Source: Nemertoderma westbladi (taxonomy: Eukaryota; Xenacoelomorpha; Nemertodermatida; Nemertodermatidae). From it: DNA of 22,110 bases. The stretch lies in assembly GCA_032718475.1 (NCBI GenBank), contig JAUCBJ010005623.1, positions 1-22,110 of the forward strand. Reading direction: 5' to 3'. The notes below the pieces were generated by a model, which saw only the letters and a program-made list of their open reading frames with translations, had not been told where the DNA came from and did not search any database. Positions 9,018 to 16,522 of this stretch are shown one piece after another. Position numbers and translations under genes: made by a program. Positions within the stretch are counted from its first letter, which is position 1, and every line of letters starts with the position of its first letter.

Positions 9018-9235
9018 ACGCACTAACGCCGGGTCAATGGGACCATACGTACGCACTAACGCCGGGTCAATGGGACCATACATATACACTAACGCCGGGT
9101 CAATGGGACCATACATACGCACTAACGCCGGGTCAATGGGACCATACATTCGCACTAACACCGGGTCAATGGGACCATACATACACACTAATGCCGGGTC
9201 AACAGGACCATATGCCGGGTCAACAGGACCATATA
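9018..9235. repeat. 33-bp minisatellite with 21-bp short units
   Basis: Units start ACGCACTAACGCCGGGTCAA at 9018, 9051, 9084 (variant), 9117 and 9150, with a diverged unit at 9183. The array ends in two shortened 21-bp units (ATGCCGGGTCAACAGGACCAT) at about 9192-9233. Being a multiple of three, the period opens frames on both strands, which I treat as incidental. Confidence 0.92.
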
Positions 9236-9868
9236 GAGCCCAGCTGGAGTCAGTATTAAGGGTTAATGGATGTATTAGGGAAACACACGGGAGGAAGAGT
9301 AGAGGGGTAGGCCAACCCAGATTGTGTGGTCATTGAACAACAGGGTGGAGTTTAGGATTTATTGTGAGAGCTCACATCCTGTGGGATAAGAATCGTCCAG
9401 ACGGGTGCTACCGGGGGTATGAGTAGGAGGGACACTTGATGGGACCGTGGGTTGTGTCGGCTAACAGAAGTGCAGAGTGAGAATAAAACAGGAAGAGTAT
9501 GAGAGGAGCATGCGGAGAAGGTGCTGGAGTTTGGAGGAAAAGTAAGAGGTGCGTGATCCAAGTGTGGGGGAGCGAGCAGAGGGGAGGATGAGTCCTATGG
9601 GACTATTGAGTTAGGAGATTGGACGGTAGTGTCCAGGTGAGTAAAATTGTGTGAGGAGAAAAGGCGATCGTCTAAACAGAGACGCCAGATGACTATTTTG
9701 TACTATATTGTACTATTTTGTACTTTTTTGTACAGATTCGTCGGACAGATTAGTCTTACTGTCTTCTGGTCTTAGCTCAATCAGTCAATGTAATACTTTG
9801 GAAATTTAGCAAAGTTTGCTCCGGGCTTCTGCAGCCAATTGCAGAAGCCGAACTGAACCGAAATTGCT
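9236..9868. other. Purine-rich stretch, candidate LTR body
   Basis: No gene is seen. The plus strand is G/A-rich like the retroelement interior. AATAAA at 9482-9487 could be a polyadenylation signal. An 11-bp periodic run of CTATTTTGTA words lies at about 9692-9733. If 8642 is an LTR start, this would be its R/U5 part. The lack of a second LTR makes this inference weak. Confidence 0.35.
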
Positions 9869-9955
9869 AAACTTCGGCCCAAACCGAACCGAAGCTTCTG
9901 TTGAGCCCTAACTGTAATGAGGTCTATCACTTCATATTTCTCTTTACTGGTCAGC
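9869..9955 (-). repeat. Right arm of the 1.3-kb inverted repeat
   Basis: Reverse complement of 8662-8750, from CGGCCCAAACCGAACCGAAG through TTGAGCCCTAACTGTAATGA to CTGGTCAGC. Just inside it (9820-9850) is a smaller hairpin, CTTCTGCAGCC next to AATTGCAGAAG. The sequences next to TTAGGGCTC on the two sides are reverse complements of each other, so the symmetry extends past the TTAGGGCTC that looks like a transposon end. No direct target duplication is visible. Confidence 0.9.
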
Positions 9956-9982
9956 TGGTAGACCCTATATGGCTGTATGGTA

Positions 9983-10002
9983 GGGGGGGGGGGGGGGGGG
10001 GG
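9983..10002. repeat. Poly(G) tract, 20 G
   Basis: An uninterrupted run of 20 G lies just outside the right inverted arm and is followed by GTACCGTACCAGTACCG words. Confidence 0.98.
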
Positions 10003-10332
10003 TGTACCGTACCAGTACCGATACCATATGCTTGTAAACCACAGTACACACACAGTAGCAAAATTATTCAAAATAATTTTCAAAGGAATTCATAAAATTC
10101 AAGACCTTGAAGGACCCAAGGGGATTATAGTAACTATATACCAAACGGGATTTTAAAGATATTTCTTTTTAAACTTTTTGATATTGACAACAAGCCTAAA
10201 AATTTATACTCTGCAAACAAAGTTTTTGAATATTTTATACAGTGACAAAGTTGGTGTTACATAGGAAAGATTCATACTGTCATACACAAGAACGCAGCTT
10301 GTATCATATTCTGTCACTAATTCAATTATTGC

Positions 10333-10760
10333 ATGATGTTAAAAGCTGCTACTTCACCTGCACCTTCTTATAGTAAGACATTAGAAATTTGGGGAAATTC
10401 ATCAACAGAAACTCAAACTACTAAGTTTCCAGAAGGTGATATATCTGTAGCTGCTGACAACAATCTAAAAGTTGGTCGAACATGGAACATATACCAAAAT
10501 TATGAACCATTGTCTAAGGTTTGTTCAATTATTTTAGTTATAGAACTTAATGAAAGCCTAGAACTTAATGAAAGCCCCAATCAGCCAATGTTCAATTTCA
10601 GAGGATACAGTATAGGCCTATTGATTTGGGGTCAGATTTTGGAAAAGCTTTATGGGAAGGTTTGAAAAATAAATGGGATCAACTTTTTAAAATTATTGGC
10701 TTGAAGTTTATTGAAACAGAACTAACAACGATTTTAACTAATCACTTGTTAATTAATTAA
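10333..10760 (+). CDS. Hypothetical two-exon coding model, unrecognised
   Basis: An ATG at 10333 opens a frame that reads as ordinary protein to about 10518 (SPAPSYSKTLEIWGNSS, DISVAADNNLKVGRTWNIYQ) and then meets AAG|GTTTGT, a possible splice donor. At 10599-10601, TTCAATTTCAG is a possible acceptor. From 10602 a different frame reads PIDLGSDFGKALWEGLKNKW and LFKIIGLKFIETELTTIL to a TAA at about 10760. Donor and acceptor phases agree (phase 0), and the intron would be 83 bp. It contains an 18-bp tandem pair, GAACTTAATGAAAGCC (10542-10577). Without splicing, the first frame continues to 10665. I do not recognise the protein. It could be host exons, a retrocopy fragment or chance. Confidence 0.25.
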
Positions 10761-10792
10761 TTATTTAATTAGGCCCTAATTAATTAATTAAC
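10748..10792. repeat. TTAATTAA palindrome
   Basis: Two (TTAA)n-type arms face each other around TAGGCCCTA, forming a 45-bp near-perfect palindrome beginning GTTAATTAATTAATTA and ending with its complement. It could extrude as a hairpin. Confidence 0.75.
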
Positions 10793-11228
10793 CAGCACTT
10801 ACAAATTGTATAGGCCTAGGTCTCTTATACATACTGGTATCTTACAGTCTTAATACAAATGAAATTAGTCCATTGAAGTAAGATTTATAGCTATAATTTA
10901 AGAATATTTTAAAATTCCCTCCTTTTTTGAAAACCTTTCTAAAATTGGAAAGGTGCTTCTTTCCCAATACCGGTATCTCAACTTATGTTGTAATTATATT
11001 TTTCACAACAGAATGATTGGAACCCTATCACTAACACCCAAACAGCCAAACCCTTATTGCAGTATTGGTTGATTCAATAGTGTGCTAAAGTACCTGCTAG
11101 ATGGCGTCATTTGGTGCGGTAATTCTTTCTAACATGCGGGGGCTACCATCTGGCAATTCTTTCCAGATTAGGAAAGGTCAGAAGGTATACTTTCCCAATA
11201 TGTCAACCTCAACCTTTCCAAACACGGG
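10793..11228. other. Non-coding stretch, no gene seen
   Basis: AT-rich sequence with TAGGCCTA at 10811 and two related GGAAAGGT..TTTCCCAATA words near 10948 and 11171. The LINE frame is open from 11101, but its first 60 codons look non-coding. Confidence 0.45.
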
Positions 11229-11276
11229 CTCTTCTCACTATTCACTCTTCTCACTATTCACTCTTCTCACTATTCT
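11229..11276. repeat. 16-bp tandem repeat, three copies
   Basis: CTCTTCTCACTATTCA occurs at 11229, 11245 and (last base changed) 11261, immediately upstream of the recognisable LINE C-terminus. Confidence 0.95.
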
Positions 11277-11541
11277 CAGGTATCGTATAACACAGTCGCT
11301 ATCTCCCTCGTATCTCTCATCATTGGTCCAGTTCAACTCTGTATCGGTTAATCTCAGACATGGATGTACTCGCGGTGTTGTTCCCTTGCGACGAACTATA
11401 ACAGGAAGTGAATGCTTCTCGTTTCTAGGGCCGATGATATGGAACTCGCTACCGTTGGATGTAAGAAACTCTGTCTCCCTGGAAACGTTCAAACACAAAG
11501 TCAAGAATTACTTACTCGGCAAAACTGGCAATGAAGGATAA
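11277..11541 (+). pseudogene. LINE ORF C-terminal fragment
   Basis: From about 11280 the plus-strand frame encodes a typical C-terminal tail of CR1/Rex/Jockey-like reverse-transcriptase proteins: HGCTRGVVPLRRTITGSECF, then FLGPMIWNSLPLDVRNSVSL and ETFKHKVKNYLL. The 'WNSLP..R...S...FK..LK..L' pattern is characteristic. The 622-codon LINE at 16523-18469 ends in the same way (LWNKLPESV, VSFKHKLKEHYL), so this is a distant relative. Everything upstream (endonuclease, RT core) is missing, as in 5'-truncated insertions. The frame ends at 11539-11541 and an AT-rich possible 3' UTR follows. Confidence 0.8.
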
Positions 11542-12060
11542 CTCGATTTGGAATTAATAAATTTGCAAGTTATGGCTTGGGGGGGGGGGGGGGGGTTAAC
11601 ACATAACTCTTAATTATTTTTTGCATTAAATTTCAGTTGTAATTATTTGCTCTATTTGCTGCTTTATTTCATTTATTTTTTAAATTACATACTACGGTCT
11701 ACCATATTTTAATCCGTAATGTTTTATTACGTCATATAACTATTGTTTTTTTTTTATTTTCTTTTTAACTAAGTTTTACATATTTCGATTTTACGACCTA
11801 TTCGAGCTGCTTTATTTTTAAATTACGGTCTACCATACTTTATTCCTTGTGTGTGTATCTCTGTACTTCATAACTATTGCTATTATTGCCTATGTTTTAC
11901 ATAACTCGATTTTATGACACATTTGCTGCTATATTTTTAAATTCTTTCTGTTATATTTTTAAATTTCTAACTGAACTACGGTCTACCAGATTTTAATTAT
12001 TTGCTCTGTTATATTTCTATCTGCACCAGAACTTTATTTTTTATTTTTATTTTTTTTTTT
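11542..12060. other. AT-rich possible LINE 3' UTR with repeated TACGGTCTACCA
   Basis: A run of 17 G at 11579-11595 is followed by T-rich sequence. The 12-mer TACGGTCTACCA recurs at 11693, 11824 and 11977 with similar flanking A/T text, an imperfect tandem of 130-150 bp. No gene is seen. Confidence 0.55.
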
Positions 12061-12077
12061 AATTATGTACCGTAGAA

Positions 12078-12113
12078 TGGGGTTACTTTGCCCAGTGGGG
12101 TAACTTTGCCCGA
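12078..12113 (+). repeat. 18-bp doublet GGGGT(T/A)ACTTTGCCC, likely left terminal region of the pogo-like element
   Basis: TGGGGTTACTTTGCCCAG (12078-12095) is followed directly by TGGGGTAACTTTGCCCGA (12096-12113). I recall such GGGGTAACTTTGCCC words at ends of pogo/Tigger-like elements, but this is memory and not a search. No complementary copy lies downstream of the transposase, so the right end is lost or diverged. Confidence 0.45.
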
Positions 12114-12228
12114 TCTTTTCTTGGTCAATATAAACAGTATTTGCCACCAATTAATTAATTAATTAATTATTAATTTTTGTACTATTGTGTAGAACAATAA
12201 TTGGAGATTATAAGAGTATACCGTTACA

Positions 12229-13623
12229 GTGATAATTATACACAATAATTTATTTATCATCGTGTTTATGTTGCTCATCAAAAATGACAAAATTTTAACC
12301 TCCCAAACTTCAACTTACAAAAATTATTTGTCAACCCCCCACACCATTTACGAATTTACGGATTTACGAATCACAGTTACAAATTATTTGAACCGCTGTG
12401 GAAGGAAAGTAGATGCTTTTATCGATAATCTACCTGGTAGGGAATGGGCACTACTATTTACTGAAAGAAATAAGGATCAGCTTTCACTTCGTCTGTGCCA
12501 AAATATCAAAAGTGCCAGGGCTGCAGTTGGACCGGCAGATATTTCTGCCTACTTTGAACACCTTCACGTAACTTTAGAGGGGATTCCTGCCACAAATGTC
12601 CTTAATTATGACGAAACAAACATCACTGATATCCCGGGGTCAAAGAAATTACTGTTTAAAAGAGGTGTTAAATATCCTGAAAAAGTTCAAAATTATTCAA
12701 AGGGGGCGATCAGCCTCATGTTCTCAAGGAGTGCAGATGGACAACTGTTGGGTGTGTATGTGATCTATAAGTCCAAGCATTTGTGGGCCAACTGGTGTCA
12801 AGGGGGGCCTCCAAATACACGCTTTGCCCGAACAGTCAGTGGTTGGATGGATGAACCATCCTTTGAGGAGTGGTTCCTGACAATCGTTTTGCCTTGGGCA
12901 AAGTCTCTGGAGGGAAATAAGGTCATAGTCGGGGATAATTTAAGTGCCCATATAAGTGAGGGGGTCATTTAACAATGTGCTGATAACAACATAAATTTTG
13001 TGTTTCTCCCAAGAAACAGTACCCATCTCACCCAACCTCTAGACGTGGCATTCTTCAGACCACTAAAGTGTCATTGGCGCCAAATACTTGATCAATATAA
13101 AACAAAAAATCCAGGTAGCACCTCACTTGAGAAGCAATGTTTCCCTAAACTTCTTGACCAGCTCATCCAGAAACTTCATGAGAATGGAGCAGCAGCAAAG
13201 AATCTGAAATCCGGTTTCCGAGCAACTGGTATTGTTCCATTAGATTCGACGCAGGTGTTAAAGAAACTTCCAGGATATACATCATCACCCACCCCCCCAC
13301 CCAATCAGGTGGCACCCACGCCATCTGCTCTTACCCCAGGGGAATCCATACTGGTCGCACAGGCACCAGTGGAATCAACAACATCCACACCAGTCATTCT
13401 GGCAATGGGGGAACCCATTCCAGTCACTCTATCATCATCGACATCAAGTTCCACTGTACTGCAGTCACCGAGAACCAATGCCAGCAAACTTATCTCGAGT
13501 TCCCTACTGGAATATCTTCAGCTCTCAAGAAGAAATGCACCCCATTCAAAATCGAAACGTTACAAATTGGATGTACCAGCTGGTAAATCAGCCCAGCAAA
13601 GTCATAGCATGATAAGTCGCTGA
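12229..13623 (+). pseudogene. Pogo/Tigger-like DDE transposase with one in-frame stop
   Basis: One frame spans 12229-13623, broken only by TAA at 12970-12972. The first ATG is at 12268. The linker before the catalytic core is clear (YEFTDLRITVTNYLNRCGRK, LPGREWALLF, LSLRLCQNI). The DDE_1 core follows, with Asp codons at 12610 (NYDETN), 12934 (VGDNLSAH) and 13042 (LTQPLDVAFF), i.e. 35 residues between the second and third: a DD35D triad. All three catalytic residues remain. The tail after about 13270 is Ser/Thr/Pro-rich, ending in a basic stretch. The N-terminal pipsqueak/CENP-B-type helix-turn-helix, which should bind the element's ends, is not visible upstream, so the copy is 5'-degenerate or has an undetected exon. 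The single stop suggests moderate age. Confidence 0.85.
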
Positions 13624-13653
13624 TAAATTGCTACTAATTTCGCCGGCTAATAC

Positions 13654-13722
13654 CCTACTAATTTCGCCGGATAAAAGCCGGCTTTTTGGTTCCAATGTTC
13701 TTAAAGGTTTCGAAGGGTGGAT
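13654..13722 (+). repeat. Left inverted terminus of a 6.1-kb bounded segment
   Basis: CCTACTAATTTCGCCGGATA (13654-13673) is the inverse of TTTATCCGGCGAATAGTAGG at 19722-19741, with a 2-bp gap. TTTCGAAGGGTGGAT at 13708-13722 is the exact inverse of 19673-19687. Both pairs span 69 bp from the outer edge. Within it, AAAAGCCGGCTTTT (13673-13686) is a perfect palindrome. An extra copy of CTACTAATTTCGCCGG lies just outside, at 13631. Confidence 0.75.
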
Positions 13723-14010
13723 TTCGAAGAGAAATATCCATCGTTTAGTAGACTATTAGCCTTCGATTAGTAGTTTACGAAGCATATTCGAAGGATAATT
13801 CGAAGACAAAAATGCTTCATTTAGTAGACTATTCGCCTGCGATTAGAAGTTTATTTAGCATTTTTCGAAGGATGATTTCGAAGATAAAAATGCTTCGTTA
13901 AGTAGACTATTAGCCTTCAATTAGAAGTTTACGAAGCATTTTCGAAGGATAATTTCATACATTATTAGAAGCATTTTCGAAGCATAAAAAATACTATTTT
14001 TCGAAGAAAA
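13708..14010. repeat. 77-bp subterminal tandem repeat rich in TTCGAAG
   Basis: AGTAGACTATTAGCC-type boxes recur at 13747, 13823 and 13900 (76-78 bp spacing), each followed by TTCGATTAGAAGTTTA and TTCGAAGGATAATTTCGAAG variants. A decayed fourth copy runs to about 14010. The repeated TTCGAAG words make many small palindromes. Related words (CTTCGTTTAGAAGG) form the right-hand array at 19421-19741. Confidence 0.85.
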
Positions 14011-14660
14011 AAAATGAAACTGAAACAATCACTGGACCTGCCTGCCTGTGGATGCTTTGGTGAAGAGGGAGGGGGTATTAGCCTATACCTACTGTAGTAG
14101 CCTACCGTATCCTACCCTACACCCTACTTCCCTATCCTACAATACGTTATATACTTATTAATGGAAGCGGCTGAGTATATAGAGAAATATATAATCAATA
14201 TATATTTGTGGGTATCTATGGAAACTTTAGGTGATAATCGAAAAATTTGAATTTGTTAGTTGAAATTTAAATAATTTCCCATATTGTCAGCCATATTAGA
14301 TTATCCGTGTTGATGGATCTATGAAAATTAATTAAATTTAGATGCATTTAATTAATAATTATGCTTCTCTGATGACGAAAATATGCATTATTTGCCTGAT
14401 AATTTATCTTCGTTTTCGAAGACATCAATATCAATTATCAGCCATATATAAAGAATTGATAATATTTTACATAGTAATGGACCAAGCGGCTCGGCTGGTA
14501 AGGAAATGACCATATGCTGCGAATGCTCATCAGATTTACAAATCTGAAATTCCGGTTTCAAATTTCAGTTCCCAGTTACAGTACGAACTTAAATTCCCAG
14601 ATACGAATTGTTCACAGTAGTAATAAGTCTTTCTTCTGGAAAGTGAATCTGAACCCTCAG
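14011..14660. other. Non-coding stretch, no gene seen
   Basis: Includes a pyrimidine-rich CCTACCCTAC series (about 14080-14140) and AT-rich sequence. One further TTATCTTCGTTTTCGAAGAC word at about 14405 resembles the array just upstream. A short frame at 14514-14717 runs into the MITE and is not supported. Confidence 0.5.
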
Positions 14661-14720
14661 TTACGTTCTAGGGCGGGCGTTCATAAAGTATGTCACGCAA
14701 ATTTTCCCGATTTTTGACCA

Positions 14721-14736
14721 CCCCCCCCCCCCCCCC
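14721..14736. repeat. Poly(C) tract, 16 C
   Basis: Uninterrupted C run just inside the left end of the 507-bp MITE, followed by ACCCC. Confidence 0.97.
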
Positions 14737-15118
14737 ACCCCGCTCTGTTTCAAAATGTCACGCAAGCTCGAGCCCCACCTCTCGCCCCTCTGTCTCATTG
14801 GTAAATTTGTAATACCCCCCAAACAATACCCCGTCTCCCAAACAAGAAATATTTTATATCAATAATACACAATGTTTGTTATACCAAAATACAATATAAA
14901 TTCAAGCACTATATATATCTACATTTCCCTTCCCCACTTGACAAGTCAAGTGGCCATCTATAGGTTTCTATGTCCTCCTCAATTTATCGATTATACTCAA
15001 TATTATTGAGTGTATTGTTGTCCTTAAAGTTACCCACTCATCTACACATATGTTTTAAGTCAAAGTCAAGCTAACATTAAAGCCTAGAACATCGCCGTAA
15101 CCGTCACAAAAGTCGACA

Positions 15119-15140
15119 CCCCCCCCCCCCCCCCCCCCCC
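15119..15140. repeat. Poly(C) tract, 22 C
   Basis: Uninterrupted C run just inside the right inverted repeat of the MITE. It is on the same strand as the left tract, so it is not part of the inverted symmetry. Confidence 0.97.
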
Positions 15141-15181
15141 TAGTGCGTGACATACTTTATCGAACACCCCCTAGTTACGTT

Positions 15182-15660
15182 TTTACATCATGTTCTAGAA
15201 CATGGTTTATTTATTAAATATAAAAATAGCCTTGCGCCGTGAAAAAACATTCAACATTCGAAAGCCCATATCTCAGCAACTGTATTTTCTAAATTTAAGT
15301 TTTTTACATATTTGGAATCGTTGCATGGTCAGCTTTCCATCAGAACCAACAAATTAATATAAGGTTGAATAACTGAGATGGGACTGGTGATGTTATCGCC
15401 GCCGGTGACAATTTTTTCAAACGCTTGTTGCTAAAGAATAAAAAGCAAAAATACAAATTCTGTCTCAGTTACTACGGATGAGGGAGGTGAAACTACTGTA
15501 ACTCTGTTCCATGTCATGCTATTCATTAACATTTGTATAAAAGTTAGGGAAGGGGGGGGGGGGGGGGGGGTGGGGGGTATCATGTTTTTGAATTACGACA
15601 CTAAATTACAACATTAAATTTAAAAGCATTCAATAATTATTTAATTCATTTTCTTAATCA
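15182..15660. other. Non-coding stretch with a 19-G tract
   Basis: I see no gene. ATATCTCAGCAACTGTATTT (from about 15271) has the flavour of the AATAACTCG-type repeats further left but is not clearly homologous. A run of 19 G lies at 15552-15570, followed by TGGGGGG. Confidence 0.5.
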
Positions 15661-15733
15661 AAGAGACCTTGGTGTACTGGTTGCATTGAATTCACATCTC
15701 TTGGAGGTCGTGCGTGGGTTCAGTGTTCAGTCT
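15661..15733 (+). ncRNA. Possible tRNA-derived sequence (SINE head or tRNA relic)
   Basis: TTGGTGTACTGGTTGCA resembles a pol III A box, and GGTCGTGCGTGGGTTCAGTG about 35 bases later resembles the T-arm/B-box region (GTGGGTTCRA). AGAGAC at the start can pair partly with GTCT near 15730. The anticodon arm and a full cloverleaf are not convincing, so this is at best a degenerate tRNA-derived SINE head. Confidence 0.3.
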
Positions 15734-16135
15734 AAGATCTAACAGTGTGCTGCAGTATATGTATTCCAACGAAAAAATACGGTACGGGTCAGCAGGTACG
15801 GAACTTCCAACTGCGCTGCGATATGTTGTACTGTTAGTTACATGTGTACATGTGCTGATGTGCGACGTGCTGATTGTACAGGCTGACCGGGGTGCATGAT
15901 AGCAAGAAAATATCTGAATATTAAAATGTTAAATACTGTATTAAAACTTGTATATTAAAAAAAAGATTAAAAATAATTATTAATTAAGAATAAATTTTAT
16001 ACAGTATAGAGCAGTAGAGTAAATAGTTTCTGTATCGTTACACTGTAGTATAAAAGGTATATTTTTTAAAACTTTCAGTTTCGGATATAGTACACGTATT
16101 AATACTGAAAAAATATGTGCTTTGTTTGTCCCCAG
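15734..16135. other. Non-coding stretch, no gene seen
   Basis: Begins with sequence that could be a SINE body (about 15734-15900, with TTACATGTGTACATGTGCTG). It then becomes very AT-rich. A 61-codon frame at 15714-15899 has no recognisable features. Confidence 0.45.
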
Positions 16136-16195
16136 GATTTCCCTGACTGCCTGAAAGACATACTGTATTCAGATAATGTAGTCTCGTTTTTACAG
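16136..16195 (+). CDS. Candidate 60-bp internal exon, unrecognised
   Basis: TTTGTTTGTCCCCAG ends at 16135, a good pyrimidine-rich acceptor, and CAG|GTGTCT starts the downstream side at 16196. The 60 bases between form exactly 20 sense codons (DFPDCLKDIL then YSDNVVSFLQ) with no stop. It could be an exon of a host gene lying across this region, but no partner exon is identified. A short frame at 16229-16336 is a weak candidate. Confidence 0.2.
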
Positions 16196-16522
16196 GTGTC
16201 TGACATTCTGACAGTAACATAGGGCAGTATGGACATCGCCTTTACCTCTAGCTCTGCCATACACTCAGACCTGCAGACTCTGGATACATGGATTTCCGCA
16301 CCTTTAAGGACAGATACAGCATCACACAGTAATTAATGGATTTATTTCATAAAACAATATGAATGGCACTGGACATAATATAGATCAATTTTCTTTGCTT
16401 CAGATTATATATTATTATATAATAGACAATTCTAAAGAACTGATAACTTTGTACTAATTTACTGCTAAATATGGTCCCCAGATAAAAAAATATTCCGATT
16501 ATTTGTAGGCATAACTACAGTA

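Larger units (their letters stand above)
14668..15174. mobile_element. 507-bp MITE-like element with terminal inverted repeats and target duplications
   Basis: The left end CTAGGGCGGGCGTTCATAAA, continuing GTATGTCACGCA, is matched inversely at the right end by TGCGTGACATACTTTATCGA, continuing ACACCCCCTAG. The arms are about 30 bp with one small gap. TTACGTT flanks both sides (14661-14667 and 15175-15181). If the outer CTAG is counted differently, the duplication is AGTTACGTT (9 bp). TGTCACGCAA is repeated subterminally at 14691 and 14757. C-homopolymers sit just inside both ends (14721-14736 and 15119-15140). It has no coding capacity, so it depends on a transposase supplied elsewhere. A 7-9-bp duplication would fit hAT-like or Mutator-like elements, which I cannot separate here. 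Confidence 0.85.

Noticed and set aside
8690-9920. Simple hAT element with TTAGGGCTC ends and 8-bp target duplication
   Set aside because: The 8 bases next to each presumed end (ATTACAGT and ACTGTAAT) are reverse complements and not direct repeats, so the inverted symmetry continues outward. No target duplication can be claimed.
9781-10083. Minus-strand 100-codon frame with a proline run
   Set aside because: Built from the inverted arm plus the poly(G) tract read in reverse. No domain.
12229-12300. N-terminal extension of the transposase as a signal peptide or membrane segment
   Set aside because: The hydrophobic residues come from AT-rich sequence before the first clearly homologous block. 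A nuclear transposase would not need it.
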